From: Aureimonas sp. AU22
GTDB lineage: Bacteria; Pseudomonadota; Alphaproteobacteria; Rhizobiales; Rhizobiaceae
Length of the DNA: 64,000 nt
Assembly (NCBI RefSeq): GCF_001463745.1
Contig: NZ_BBWJ01000010.1
Coordinates: 1-64,000 of the forward strand
Reading direction: 5' to 3'
In this document: positions 53,821 to 63,795 of the stretch, one piece after another
Numbering within the stretch: position 1 is the stretch's first letter
Layout of the letters: each line of letters begins with the position of its first letter
Notes under the pieces: model-generated
Told to the model about the DNA's origin: nothing
Database searches by the model: none
What the model saw: the letters and a program-made list of their open reading frames with translations, nothing else
Made by a program: the position numbers and the translations under genes

Positions 53821-53853
53821 CATCATACGACTACCGCATCGAGTCGTATGATG
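53821..53853. promoter_or_regulatory. Perfect 12-bp inverted repeat before kdgD, likely GntR operator
   Basis: CATCATACGACT (53821-53832) is the exact inverse complement of AGTCGTATGATG (53842-53853), nine bases apart. The second arm ends nine bases before the kdgD ATG. In RNA it would form a hairpin just ahead of the start codon. A one-mismatch copy of one arm precedes gntR at 52988. Confidence 0.7.
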
Positions 53854-53856
53854 TGA

Positions 53857-54765
<909 letters not shown>

Positions 54766-54846
54766 GAGCGCCTGACAACACGTCCGGGCGGCCGCGCGGG
54801 AGGCGTCGGCCGTCTCGAACCTGACGACACGAACGGGAGGATCATC

Positions 54847-56355
54847 ATGAGACCAACGACGATTGCCGGGATGGCCCTCGCGGCCCTGGCCGGCACCATC
54901 GCGCAGCCCGCCCTCGCGCAAGGCTCGCCCGGCGAGATCACCATCGTCCTGCCGGAGCAGCCGAGCAACCTGGAGCCCTGCGGCTCGATCCTGACCGATG
55001 TCGGGCAGGTGCTTAGCCAGAACATCACCGAGACCCTGACGGTGGTGGATCCGGCCGATGGCTCGGTCGACCCCAAGCTCGCGACGTCCTGGGAACAGGT
55101 CGAGCCGCTGACCTGGCGCTTCAAGCTGCGCGAGGGCGTCAAGTTCGGAGACGGCGAGACCTTCGACGCCGAGGCGGTCAAGTTCTCGATCGACCGCATG
55201 ACGTCCAAGGCCTTCACCTGCAACAACCTCGCCAAGTTCGGCAACGACACGATCACCGTCGAGGTGGTCGATCCCGCCACCGTCGACGTGAAGTCCACGC
55301 AGCCGCAGCCGATCCTGCCGACGCTGATCAGCGTGGCGATGATCGTCTCGCCCAAGACCGCGGCGACGCAGGCGACCAACGCGCCGGTCGGCACCGGGCC
55401 CTATGTGCTGAAGGAGGCGAGCCCCGAGCGCATCGTCCTCGAGCGCTCCGACGGCTATTGGGGCGAGGCGCCGGCGGTGACGAAGGCCACCTATGTCTGG
55501 CGCGGCGAATCCTCGCTGCGGATCGCGATGATTCAGACCGGCGAGGCCGACCTAACGCCGACGATCGCGCTCCAGGACGCGACCGACCCCGCCCGCGACG
55601 TCTCCTACCTCAACTCGGAGACGACGGCGGTCCGCATCGACATGGACTATCCCCCGCTCGACGACGTGCGCGTGCGCAAGGCGCTCAACATGGCGATCGA
55701 CTGGGACGGCATGGCCGGCCTCTTCGGCGACGAGGCGTTGCGCGCCTCGCAGATGGTGCCGCCCGGCATCAACGGCCACGACAAGGACCTGAAGCCCTGG
55801 GCCTTCGATCCCGACGGGGCGGCCAAGCTCCTGGAGGAAGCCCGTGCGGCGGGCGTTCCGGTCGACACCGAGATCAACCTCGTCGGGCGCAACGGCATCT
55901 ATCCCAACGGCACCGAGGCCATGGAAGCCATGATGGCCATGTGGAACGATGCCGGCTTCAACGTGAAGCTGACCATGCTCGACGTGGCCGACTGGACCCG
56001 CTACCTCCAGAAGCCGTTCCCGGCCGAGCGCGGCCCGACGCTTCTTCAGATCCAGCACGACAACAACAAGGGCGACGCCGCCTTCACCGTGCCGCTGCTC
56101 TATCGCTCGTCCGGCAGCTACTCGACGCTGAACGACCCGGCGATGGACGCCGAGATCGACACGGCGCTGGCGGCGACCGGGGACGAGCGCGGACGAGCGT
56201 TCCGCGCGGTCTTCGGCAAGGTCCACGACGAGATCGCCGCCGACGTGCCGATGTTCCACATGATCGGCTATACCGCCGTCGGCCCGCGCATCGACTGGCG
56301 TCCGAGCCTTGCCACCAACAGCGAGATTCCGCTCTCGCAGATCCGCTTCAAGTAG
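54847..56355 (+). CDS. ABC transporter solute-binding protein, family 5
   Basis: This 502-aa periplasmic SBP_bac_5 protein has a signal peptide (MRPTTIAGMALAALAGTIAQ, cleavage near PALAQG). Typical blocks are ITETLTVVDPADGSVDPKLA, TWRFKLREGVKFGDGETFDA and the C-terminal DVPMFHMIGYTAVGPR. The family binds oligopeptides, nickel, glutathione or oligosaccharides; the ligand is not predictable. A GGGAGG ribosome site precedes the ATG at 54847. With kdgD beside it, a sugar-acid-containing oligomer is conceivable. Confidence 0.9.
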   Translation: MRPTTIAGMALAALAGTIAQPALAQGSPGEITIVLPEQPSNLEPCGSILTDVGQVLSQNITETLTVVDPADGSVDPKLATSWEQVEPLTWRFKLREGVKFGDGETFDAEAVKFSIDRMTSKAFTCNNLAKFGNDTITVEVVDPATVDVKSTQPQPILPTLISVAMIVSPKTAATQATNAPVGTGPYVLKEASPERIVLERSDGYWGEAPAVTKATYVWRGESSLRIAMIQTGEADLTPTIALQDATDPARDVSYLNSETTAVRIDMDYPPLDDVRVRKALNMAIDWDGMAGLFGDEALRASQMVPPGINGHDKDLKPWAFDPDGAAKLLEEARAAGVPVDTEINLVGRNGIYPNGTEAMEAMMAMWNDAGFNVKLTMLDVADWTRYLQKPFPAERGPTLLQIQHDNNKGDAAFTVPLLYRSSGSYSTLNDPAMDAEIDTALAATGDERGRAFRAVFGKVHDEIAADVPMFHMIGYTAVGPRIDWRPSLATNSEIPLSQIRFK

Positions 56356-56366
56356 CAAGGTCGCGC

Positions 56367-56394
56367 GCCGGAGGGTGGCCTCCCGCCCTCCGGC
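56367..56394 (+). promoter_or_regulatory. Intercistronic hairpin after the ABC solute-binding protein gene
   Basis: GCCGGAGGG (56367-56375) pairs perfectly with CCCTCCGGC (56386-56394), loop ten bases, starting 11 bp after the binding-protein stop. No U-run follows and the permease gene starts 31 bp later, so a message-stability role is more likely than termination. Confidence 0.6.
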
Positions 56395-56425
56395 CGACCG
56401 TCGCCTTTCCGGACGCACGCACCCC

Positions 56426-57340
56426 ATGCTCGGTTTCATCGGCAAGCGCGCCTTCAACAGCGCGGTCTCCATTCTTGGTCTCCTGGTCCTCGTCTTCGTG
56501 CTGACGCGCCTGACGGGCGATCCGGCGGCCCTGTTCCTGCCGCTCGACTCCTCGCTGGAGGCGCGCCAGGAGTTCAACCGGCTGAACGGTTTCGACCAGC
56601 CGGTCGTCAGCCAGTTCCTCGCCTATCTCGGCGACCTCCTCCGCCTCGATTTCGGCATGTCGCTCCGGCAGAACCGGCCGGCGATGGAAGTGGCGCTGGA
56701 AGCCTTCCCGCGCACGCTTCAACTCGCGTTCTTCGCCATCCTCCTGTCCTTCTCGCTGGCGCTCGTGGTGGGGGCGCTTGCCGCGGCCCGGCCCGGCGGC
56801 TGGTTCGATCGCCTGTCGAGCTTCGTCTCGCTGGCAGGCGCCAGCGCCCCGGACTTCTGGGTGGCGATCGTCGGCGTCCTCGTCTTTTCGGTCGGCCTCG
56901 GCCTTCTGCCGACGTCGGGCACCGGGGGTCTCGCCTACTGGATCCTGCCGGTGGCCGTGCTGACGCTCCGCCCCTTTGGCCTCCTCGTCCAGGTGGTGCG
57001 CGGCACGATGATCGGCGTCCTCGCCCAAGCGCACGTCAAGACCGCAAAGGCGAAGGGCCTTGCCCCACGCACGATCCTGCTGCGCCACGGGTTGCGCAAT
57101 TCGATGCTGCCGGTGGTCACCGTCGCCGGCGATCTGGCGGCCAGCCTCGTCAACGGCGCGGTGGTGGTGGAGACGATCTTCGGCTGGCCCGGCATCGGCA
57201 AACTGATGATCGACAGCATCGTTCAGCGCGACTTCGCGGTGGTCCAGAGCACGATCCTCGTCACCGCCTGCGCGATCTTCATCCTCAACATCCTGATCGA
57301 CCTCCTTTATGCCGCGCTCGACCCGCGCATCCGGTACTGA
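56426..57340 (+). CDS. ABC transporter permease, DppB-like
   Basis: This 304-aa permease has six membrane helices. The first periplasmic loop (LDSSLEARQEFNRLNGFDQPVV) and the cytoplasmic EAA-type loop VKTAKAKGLAPRTILLRHGLRNSMLPVV are typical of the DppB group. The start is ATG 56426. The partner permease begins four bases after the stop. Confidence 0.92.
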   Translation: MLGFIGKRAFNSAVSILGLLVLVFVLTRLTGDPAALFLPLDSSLEARQEFNRLNGFDQPVVSQFLAYLGDLLRLDFGMSLRQNRPAMEVALEAFPRTLQLAFFAILLSFSLALVVGALAAARPGGWFDRLSSFVSLAGASAPDFWVAIVGVLVFSVGLGLLPTSGTGGLAYWILPVAVLTLRPFGLLVQVVRGTMIGVLAQAHVKTAKAKGLAPRTILLRHGLRNSMLPVVTVAGDLAASLVNGAVVVETIFGWPGIGKLMIDSIVQRDFAVVQSTILVTACAIFILNILIDLLYAALDPRIRY

Positions 57341-57344
57341 CCCC

Positions 57345-58271
57345 ATGAGCGAGATCACGACCCTCCCCGATCGGCCGGCATCGCGCACGGCGCAGCTCGG
57401 CACCTGGGCTGCTTGGCTCCGGCGCGACAAGCTGGCTTTGGCCGCCGTGCTGTTCCTCGTGGTGCTGGCAGTCGCCGCCGCGCTGTCGCCGTTCCTCCTC
57501 GATGCCGCGGCCACGCGTCCGGGCCTTCGCCAGCGCAATCTCGCGCCCTTCACGTTAAGTGCCGGCTGGCTCTACGTGCTCGGTGCCGACACGCTGGGCC
57601 GGCCGATGCTGGCGCGCCTCCTCGTCGGCGCCGGCACGACGCTCGGCATCGCGGCGAGCGCGGTGCTCGGCTCGATGGTGCTCGGCGGCTGCCTTGGCCT
57701 GGTGGCGGGTTATTCGCGGCGCTGGTTCGCGCAAGCCATCATGCGCGTCGCCGACGTCATCATGAGCTTTCCCTCGCTCCTGCTGGCACTGATCGTCCTC
57801 TATCTCCTCGGTCCCAGCATCACCAATCTCATCATCGTCCTCGCCGTCACGCGCGTGCCGATCTACCTGCGCACGACGCGGGCGGAGGTGCTGGAGCTGC
57901 GCGAGCGCATGTTCGTGCAGGCGGCGCGCTCGATGGGCGCCGGGCACGGGCGCATCCTGTTCCGGCACATCGCGCCGCTCACCATTCCGACACTGGTGAC
58001 CATCGGCGCGATCGACTTTGCCGCCGTGATCCTCGCGGAATCGGCGCTGAGCTTCCTCGGCCTCGGCATCCAGCCGCCGGCCTTCACCTGGGGCGCGATG
58101 GTGGCGACGGGGCGCGGCTACCTGCAGACCGCGTGGTGGATCGCCTTCTGGCCGGGGCTCCTGATCATGCTGACGACGCTGTCGCTCAACATCGTTGCGA
58201 GTTGGGCCCGCGTCGCCTCCGATCCCCACCAGCGCTGGCGGCTCCAGTCGCTGAGGAGAGCGCCGAAATGA
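57345..58271 (+). CDS. ABC transporter permease, DppC-like
   Basis: This 308-aa permease has the DppC N-terminal extension, the LGADTLGRPMLARLLVGAGT block and the EAA loop FVQAARSMGAGHGRILFRHI, followed by AESALSFLGLGIQPPAFTWG. The start is ATG 57345 (MSEITT); an in-frame ATG inside the previous gene was rejected. Its stop overlaps the ATPase start by four bases. Confidence 0.92.
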   Translation: MSEITTLPDRPASRTAQLGTWAAWLRRDKLALAAVLFLVVLAVAAALSPFLLDAAATRPGLRQRNLAPFTLSAGWLYVLGADTLGRPMLARLLVGAGTTLGIAASAVLGSMVLGGCLGLVAGYSRRWFAQAIMRVADVIMSFPSLLLALIVLYLLGPSITNLIIVLAVTRVPIYLRTTRAEVLELRERMFVQAARSMGAGHGRILFRHIAPLTIPTLVTIGAIDFAAVILAESALSFLGLGIQPPAFTWGAMVATGRGYLQTAWWIAFWPGLLIMLTTLSLNIVASWARVASDPHQRWRLQSLRRAPK

Positions 58272-59914
58272 CCGCGATCGAACCTCCCGTTCTCGAGATC
58301 CGCGACCTGACCGTCGACTTCCTGTCGGACGAGGCGCCGGTGCGCGCCGTCGACGGCGTCAGCCTGGAGGTGCGGCGCGGCGAAACGCTCTGCATCCTGG
58401 GGGAAAGCGGCTCGGGCAAGAGCGTCAGCTCTTCCAGCGTGCTCGACATCCTCGACACGCCGCCGGCGGAGATCGTCTCGGGGCAGATGCTCTTCGAGGG
58501 CCGCGACCTCGCAGGCATGACGCCCGAGGAGCGGCGGCGGATCAACGGCCGGAAGATCGCGATGATCTTCCAGGACCCCCTCGCCCATCTCAACCCGGTC
58601 TACACGGTCGGCGCTCAGATTTGCGAGGTGTTCCGCGCCCACCGCATCTGCGACGGGGCCGAGGCGCGGCGGCGCGGCATCGAACTCTTCGGCCGGGTCG
58701 GCATTCCCGAACCCGAGGCGCGCTTCGACCGATACCCGCACGAGTTCTCCGGCGGCCAGCGCCAGCGCGTCATGATCGCCATGGCGATCGCCCTCAAGCC
58801 CTCGCTTCTCATCGCCGACGAGCCGACCACCGCGCTCGACGTCTCCGTGCAGGCGCAGATCCTCGCGCTCCTCGCCGACCTCCAGCGCGAGTTCGGCATG
58901 GCGCTGGTGATGATCACCCACGATCTCGAAGTCGCGGCTTCGATGGCCGATCGCGTCATCGTCATGCGGCGCGGGCGTATCGTCGAGGCGGGCGAGGCGC
59001 GTGCCGTCTTCACGCGGCCGAGCGACGACTACACGCGCCGGCTGATGGCCGCGATCCCCTCGCACGACGGCGAGGGCGGCCGTCGCTCCAGGGCGCCGGC
59101 CGCGGAGACGCTTCTCGACGTTCAGGGGCTCACCAAGGTCTACCAGGTCACCAGCGGGCTCTTCGCCGCGCCGCGGAGCGTGGCGGCGGTGGAGGACGTG
59201 TCGTTCCGGGTCGGGCGCGGCGAGACGCTCGGCATCGTCGGCGAGTCGGGATCGGGCAAGTCCAGCGTCGCCAAGATGCTGCTCCGGCTCGTCGAGCCGA
59301 CCGCCGGTCGGGCGCTGTTCCGGGGCGCGGACATCTACGGCCTCGAAGGGTCGGATCTCATGGCGCTGCGCCGAAAGGTGCAGATGGTGTTCCAGGACCC
59401 CTACGGCTCGATGAACCCGCGCATGACCGTCGAGGCGATCATTTCGGAGCCCTGGCGCATTCATGGCGACATCCTGCCGAAGGCGCAGTGGCGCGCCCGT
59501 GTGCGCGAGCTTCTCGACCTCGTCGGCCTGAACCCGGACTGGGCGGGCCGTCACCCGCATCAGTTTTCCGGCGGACAGCGCCAGCGCATCGCGATCGCCC
59601 GGGCACTCGCCTGCGATCCCGAACTCATCGTCTGCGACGAAGCCGTCTCCGCGCTCGACGTGTCGGTCCAGATGCAGGTGATCGACCTCCTGGCCGACCT
59701 TCGCGACCGCCTAGGCCTCGCCTACGTCTTCATCACCCACGACCTGCCGGTGGTCCGGAACTTCGCCGACCGCATCATCGTCATGCGCGGCGGCAAGGTC
59801 GTCGAGGAGGCGGATACCGAGACCCTGTTCGCGGCCCCCCGACACGACTACACCCGAACCCTCCTCGCCTCGTCACCCCGGCCGAAATGGGAACCGGCGT
59901 CGGGGACGCCTTGA
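58268..59914 (+). CDS. Fused double ABC ATPase, DppD-DppF type
   Basis: This 548-aa protein contains two complete nucleotide-binding domains in one chain. The first (residues ~8-265) has Walker A LGESGSGKSVSSSS, signature FSGGQRQRVMIAMAIAL and Walker B LLIADEPT. The second (~280-540) has VGESGSGKSSVAKML, FSGGQRQRIAIARALA and LIVCDEAVSALD, in which the usual DEPT is replaced by DEAV. Each carries the oligopeptide-type C-terminal segment. It completes the importer with the preceding binding protein and permeases. Confidence 0.93.
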   Translation: MTAIEPPVLEIRDLTVDFLSDEAPVRAVDGVSLEVRRGETLCILGESGSGKSVSSSSVLDILDTPPAEIVSGQMLFEGRDLAGMTPEERRRINGRKIAMIFQDPLAHLNPVYTVGAQICEVFRAHRICDGAEARRRGIELFGRVGIPEPEARFDRYPHEFSGGQRQRVMIAMAIALKPSLLIADEPTTALDVSVQAQILALLADLQREFGMALVMITHDLEVAASMADRVIVMRRGRIVEAGEARAVFTRPSDDYTRRLMAAIPSHDGEGGRRSRAPAAETLLDVQGLTKVYQVTSGLFAAPRSVAAVEDVSFRVGRGETLGIVGESGSGKSSVAKMLLRLVEPTAGRALFRGADIYGLEGSDLMALRRKVQMVFQDPYGSMNPRMTVEAIISEPWRIHGDILPKAQWRARVRELLDLVGLNPDWAGRHPHQFSGGQRQRIAIARALACDPELIVCDEAVSALDVSVQMQVIDLLADLRDRLGLAYVFITHDLPVVRNFADRIIVMRGGKVVEEADTETLFAAPRHDYTRTLLASSPRPKWEPASGTP

Positions 59915-60297
59915 AGCTGGCGACCCGCCGACGCTTTCCATCCGCTCACCGGGAGCAGCCTTCGATCCGCGGGAGCCGATAGTTCGAAGAGTTCTCCTCT
60001 TGACCCGGGATTCCGAGCCCCCGAGGGCGCGAACCCGGGATCCCCCTCCGAAAGCACATGCATTGGCGCCGCGTCGAGCACGCGGTTCCGAGGAGGCGAC
60101 GCCGACATCTGGGAACCGGCCAAGCGATACCCACGCTCCGGGAACTCTTGCTCGAGTCATCTCAAGGCTCACGGCCATTATGCCGGGGTCGCTTCGCCGA
60201 CGATCCAAGACATGCCGCCAAGTCCTCCTTAACGGTTGGAAGCGTAACCTGGAGTGGTGCTCGGACGAGTTGGACCAGGTCGGGCGGAGGGCTGTTC
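59915..60297. other. 383-bp gap between the ABC operon and the chemoreceptor
   Basis: I see no convincing gene here. It contains two near-direct copies of CCCGGGAT (about 60004 and 60035) and a possible weak hairpin nearby that could end the ABC transcript. The last ~60 bases probably hold the chemoreceptor promoter, and GGAGG at 60286-60290 is its ribosome site. Confidence 0.5.
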
Positions 60298-62013
60298 ATG
60301 CGCATGCTTTCTGGAAATGCGGAGCGGGTTCTCGAAGCGCTCGGCCGATCGCTGGCGGTCATCGAGTTCACGCCGAAAGGGGACATCCTCTCGGCCAATG
60401 CCAATTTCTGTGCGGCCCTCGGCTACGAGCCCGACGAGATCGTCGGCAGACATCATCGGATGTTCGTCGAGCCGCAGGTCGCATCGTCCGCCCAGTACCA
60501 GGACTTCTGGACGGCTCTCGCGCAGGGCGCCTACGTATCCGACGCCTTCAAGCGGATCGCGAAGGGCGGACGCGAGATCTGGATCCGGGCAACCTACAAT
60601 CCCGTCCTGAACTCCCGGGGCCGTGTCGTCAAAATCGTGAAACTCGCGTCCGACATCACCGAGACGAAGCGGGCCGCGATGGAGAACGCGGAAAAGCTCG
60701 AGGCTCTGTCGCGCTCGCAGGCCATCATCGAATTCGAACCCGACGGCACGATCCTCAGGGCGAACGACAAATTCCTGGCGACGCTGGGTTATGGCTTGGA
60801 GGAGATCGTCGGCGAACACCACCGGATGTTCCTCGACCCGGCGCAGGTCGCCGATCCCGACTATGCGACATTCTGGAACGATCTGCGGGCGGGTCGGTAC
60901 CGGGCGGCCGACTTCAAGCGGATCGGCAAGGGGGGCCGCGAGGTCTGGATCCAGGCCTCCTACAATCCCATCCGCGACGAGAACGGGGTGGTCGTCAAGG
61001 TCGTGAAATTCGCCACGGACCTCACCGACCGCATGACGGCGCTCGACACGCTGGGGACCGCGTTGTCCAAACTGGCCGACGGGGATCTTACCCAGCGCCT
61101 GGACACACCGTTCGTCCCGTCGCTGGAAGGCATCCGCCACAGCTTCAACGGGGCTCTCGATTCGCTCGGCGAGGTGATGCAGGCCGTCCTGCAGAGCAGC
61201 GGGGTCATGCACGCGGGAACCAACCAGATCCGGATGGCGGCCGACGACCTCGCCCGGCGAACCGAGCAGCAGGCTGCCGCGGTCGAGGAAACCACCGCCG
61301 CGATGACCGAGATTTCCGGAAATGTCCGTCAGTCGAGCGTCCAGGCCGACGACGCCGGATCGCTCGTGTCTAACACGAGGTCCGTCGTGATGGCCTCCGG
61401 CGACGTCGTTCGCCAAGCGGTGGACGCGATGGCCGAGATCGAACGCTCGTCCGCCGAGATCGGCAAGATCATCGGCGTGATCGACGAAATCGCCTTCCAG
61501 ACCAATCTTCTCGCCTTGAACGCGGGGATCGAGGCGGCCCGTGCGGGCGACGCGGGGCGCGGCTTCGCGGTGGTGGCCCAGGAAGTGCGCGGCCTCGCCC
61601 AGCGTTCGACGGAAGCGGCCAAGGATATCAAGTCGTTGATCGAGGGTTCCCGGCGCCAGGTGGCGCACGGCGTGGAGCTCGTCGGCAAGACGGGGTCCGC
61701 GCTCGACGGGATGCTGGGCAAGTTCGCCGAGATCGACGGCAACATCCGCGGCATCGTCGCCGGCGTGAAGTCCCAGTCGATCGCGCTGAGCGAGATCAGC
61801 ATCGCCATGGAGACGTTCGACAAGGGCACCCAGCAGAACGCCGCGATGGTGGAGCAGTCGACCGCCGCCAGCAACGACCTTGCCAACGAGGCGACGCGGC
61901 TTCGCGACCTGCTCCAGCGGTTTCAGCTGCCGCCGGACGCCGATACGGGACGAGCGCAGGTTCCCTCGCCCGTCCACGTCCTGCGCTCCCGTATCGCCTT
62001 GGGCGTGCGGTGA
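60298..62013 (+). CDS. Soluble chemoreceptor with tandem PAS domains
   Basis: This 571-aa methyl-accepting chemotaxis protein has no membrane segment. PAS 1 spans about residues 8-120 ([42 protein letters not shown]) and PAS 2 about 130-242 ([42 protein letters not shown]), near-duplicates of each other. A HAMP-like linker is at ~243-290. The signalling domain carries the hairpin tip [34 protein letters not shown] (in two parts). A cytoplasmic signal such as redox state or oxygen is plausible through PAS cofactors. GGAGG precedes the ATG by seven bases. Confidence 0.92.
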   Translation: MRMLSGNAERVLEALGRSLAVIEFTPKGDILSANANFCAALGYEPDEIVGRHHRMFVEPQVASSAQYQDFWTALAQGAYVSDAFKRIAKGGREIWIRATYNPVLNSRGRVVKIVKLASDITETKRAAMENAEKLEALSRSQAIIEFEPDGTILRANDKFLATLGYGLEEIVGEHHRMFLDPAQVADPDYATFWNDLRAGRYRAADFKRIGKGGREVWIQASYNPIRDENGVVVKVVKFATDLTDRMTALDTLGTALSKLADGDLTQRLDTPFVPSLEGIRHSFNGALDSLGEVMQAVLQSSGVMHAGTNQIRMAADDLARRTEQQAAAVEETTAAMTEISGNVRQSSVQADDAGSLVSNTRSVVMASGDVVRQAVDAMAEIERSSAEIGKIIGVIDEIAFQTNLLALNAGIEAARAGDAGRGFAVVAQEVRGLAQRSTEAAKDIKSLIEGSRRQVAHGVELVGKTGSALDGMLGKFAEIDGNIRGIVAGVKSQSIALSEISIAMETFDKGTQQNAAMVEQSTAASNDLANEATRLRDLLQRFQLPPDADTGRAQVPSPVHVLRSRIALGVR

Positions 62014-62232
62014 CCCCAACCCCAGGCTCCGACCTGGGCGAAGTGCGCACACGGACATCCGGAGCGGGCGCTCAGCCGCGATCGATCCGAAACCGTCGGC
62101 GGGCCCCGACGCGCTGACCGCCTGCTTCACGCGTTCGACATCCGTGGCTTCCCCACCGCGCAGCCGTTCGAGACTGCGCGCCACTTTGGAACACCGCCGA
62201 ACCGATCGATTTCCGCTTCTCCGCGCGACCGC

Positions 62233-62478
62233 TCACCCGCGGCCGGATCGCGCCTCCGTCAGTGGGTCGAGGTTGGCGAGGAGCCGGGTCAGGACGTCGC
62301 AGAACTGCGCCGCCTCCTCGTCCGTGAAGCCCGCCAGCGCATCGCGGTTGCCTTGGAACAGCACGGCGATCGCTTCCGGCAGGCGCGCGAGCGCCGCGTC
62401 CGTCAGGACGACGCGCTGGGTGCTGGCCTCCCCGTCCCGCAGCGCGACGAGGACCGCACCCGCCGTTTCGACGCCTCG
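62233..62478 (-). pseudogene. C-terminal remnant of a MarR-type regulator
   Basis: About 80 codons read like the wing and dimerisation end of a MarR protein: RDGEASTQRVVLTDAALARL, then FQGNRDALAGFTDEEAAQFC and VLTRLLANLD. No HTH region precedes it: the upstream minus-strand frame runs into sequence without MarR features and then into the HxlR gene. It is best read as a truncated leftover. Confidence 0.55.
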
Positions 62479-62507
62479 ATGAACCTCGCGGATGGTGCGC
62501 GTCGCGC

Positions 62508-62912
62508 TTAGCGCTCGGCTTTCGCGTGGTCGAAGCGGGTGCCGGCCTGTTCGATATCCGGGCCATGGGTGAGCGCCCAGACGCAAAGCGCCTCGAAGGG
62601 CTCGCGGAGCGAGTGGCCCAGCGGCGTGATCGCGTATTCCACGCCGATCGGCGCGGTCGGCAGCACCGTCCGCGTCACGAGGCCATTGCGTTCCAACCGC
62701 TTCAAGGCGTCGGCGAGGGCCTTGTGGGTGACCCCGTTCAATCGCCGCTTGATCTCGTTGAACCGCGCCGGCCTGGGGCACACCACGGTCAGGATCATGA
62801 TCGTCCATTTGTCCGCGATCCGGTCGAGAACGGGCCGAATGCGTACCATGTCGGCGCGCGCCTTTTCCGACAGGATCTCGAGCTCGGTATCGTCCGTCAT
62901 ATCTAGGCTCAT
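62508..62912 (-). CDS. HxlR family transcriptional regulator
   Basis: This 134-aa single-domain winged-helix protein (130 aa from the second ATG at 62900) reads RIADKWTIMILTVVCPRPAR, FNEIKRRLNGVTHKALADAL, GLVTRTVLPTAPIGVEYAIT, PLGHSL. This is the HxlR pattern; a lone cysteine sits in the loop after the first helices, the position used for redox or aldehyde sensing in some members. It is divergent from the SDR gene across 70 bp that contain an inverted repeat, the typical layout of a regulator beside the enzyme it controls. Confidence 0.9.
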   Translation of the reverse strand: MSLDMTDDTELEILSEKARADMVRIRPVLDRIADKWTIMILTVVCPRPARFNEIKRRLNGVTHKALADALKRLERNGLVTRTVLPTAPIGVEYAITPLGHSLREPFEALCVWALTHGPDIEQAGTRFDHAKAER

Positions 62913-62938
62913 CCAAGTGCGTTCTTGCGACTAGATAT
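62899..62938. promoter_or_regulatory. Inverted repeat in the HxlR/SDR divergent gap
   Basis: ATATCTAG (62899-62906) and CTAGATAT (62931-62938) are exact inverse complements 24 bases apart. The left arm overlaps the possible second start codon of the HxlR gene. It is a likely operator for the divergent pair; binding is inferred from position. Confidence 0.55.
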
Positions 62939-62982
62939 CCGTCGTATATCTCGATGCCATCGCTGCACAAGGAGAACGTGCG

Positions 62983-63714
62983 ATGGGTCGGGTTGAGAAC
63001 AAGATTGCCCTCGTGGTCGGGGGCGCAAAGGGCATCGGTCTGGCGATCGCCGAGCGGCTGTCGCAGGAAGGTGCGACCGTCTTTCTGACCGGGCGACGCG
63101 CCGGCGAGGTCGAGGCGGCGGCTCGGAAACTGAACCGACAGGGGCATGGGCTCGTCGGCGACGCCGGTTCGCCGGAGGACCTTTCGCGTATGGTCGCGAC
63201 AGTGCGGGAAGCCCACGGGCGCCTGGACCTTCTCGTCCTCAACGCCGGCTTGTCGGAGCCCGCCCCACTCACGGACGAGACGCCCGAGCACTTCGACCGC
63301 CACTTCGCGGTCAACGTGCGCGGGATGGTGTTCGGCCTTCAGGCGGCGCTCGGCGCGATGGGCGATGGCGGCTCGGTGGTTCTGATGGGATCGATCGCGG
63401 ATACGATGGGCATCCCGCCCTACGGCACCTACGCGGCCACGAAGGCGGCGGTCCGCTCCTACGCCCGGACCTGGGCCGCCGAACTGGCGCCGCGGGGCAT
63501 CCGCGTCAACGTCGTCGCCCCCGGTCCGACGGATACCGACATGATGGCGGCAGTACCGGAGGACGGGCGGGCAGCCCTTGTCGCGCCGATCCCCATGGGC
63601 CGCATGGCACGACCCGACGAAGTGGCGTCCGCAACGCTGTTTCTCCTCAGCGACGAAGCCAGCTTCATCACCGGCGCGGAGCTGTGCGTCGATGGAGGCA
63701 TGCAACAGGTCTAG
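62983..63714 (+). CDS. Short-chain dehydrogenase, HxlR-linked
   Basis: This 243-aa SDR has VVGGAKGIGLAIAERLS, an arginine pair after strand two (TGRRAGEVE) favouring NADP(H), LNAGLSEP, the active site MGSIADTMG with YGTYAATK, and the common C-terminus SFITGAELCVDGGMQQV. AAGGAG lies eight bases before the ATG at 62983. HxlR-SDR pairs often detoxify aldehydes or quinones, but the substrate here is unknown. Confidence 0.9.
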   Translation: MGRVENKIALVVGGAKGIGLAIAERLSQEGATVFLTGRRAGEVEAAARKLNRQGHGLVGDAGSPEDLSRMVATVREAHGRLDLLVLNAGLSEPAPLTDETPEHFDRHFAVNVRGMVFGLQAALGAMGDGGSVVLMGSIADTMGIPPYGTYAATKAAVRSYARTWAAELAPRGIRVNVVAPGPTDTDMMAAVPEDGRAALVAPIPMGRMARPDEVASATLFLLSDEASFITGAELCVDGGMQQV

Positions 63715-63738
63715 CCGCGATCGTCGGCGGCCGATCCC

Positions 63739-63772
63739 GTCCGCTTCCGGCAGTCCCGGCTCGGAAGCGGAC
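63739..63772 (+). terminator. Hairpin downstream of the last SDR gene
   Basis: GTCCGCTTCCG (63739-63749) pairs perfectly with CGGAAGCGGAC (63762-63772), loop twelve bases, starting 24 bp after the stop. No T-run follows, so it is a probable but unproven transcript end. Confidence 0.55.
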
Positions 63773-63795
63773 ACGGCGCGTTCCGGGATCATCCC

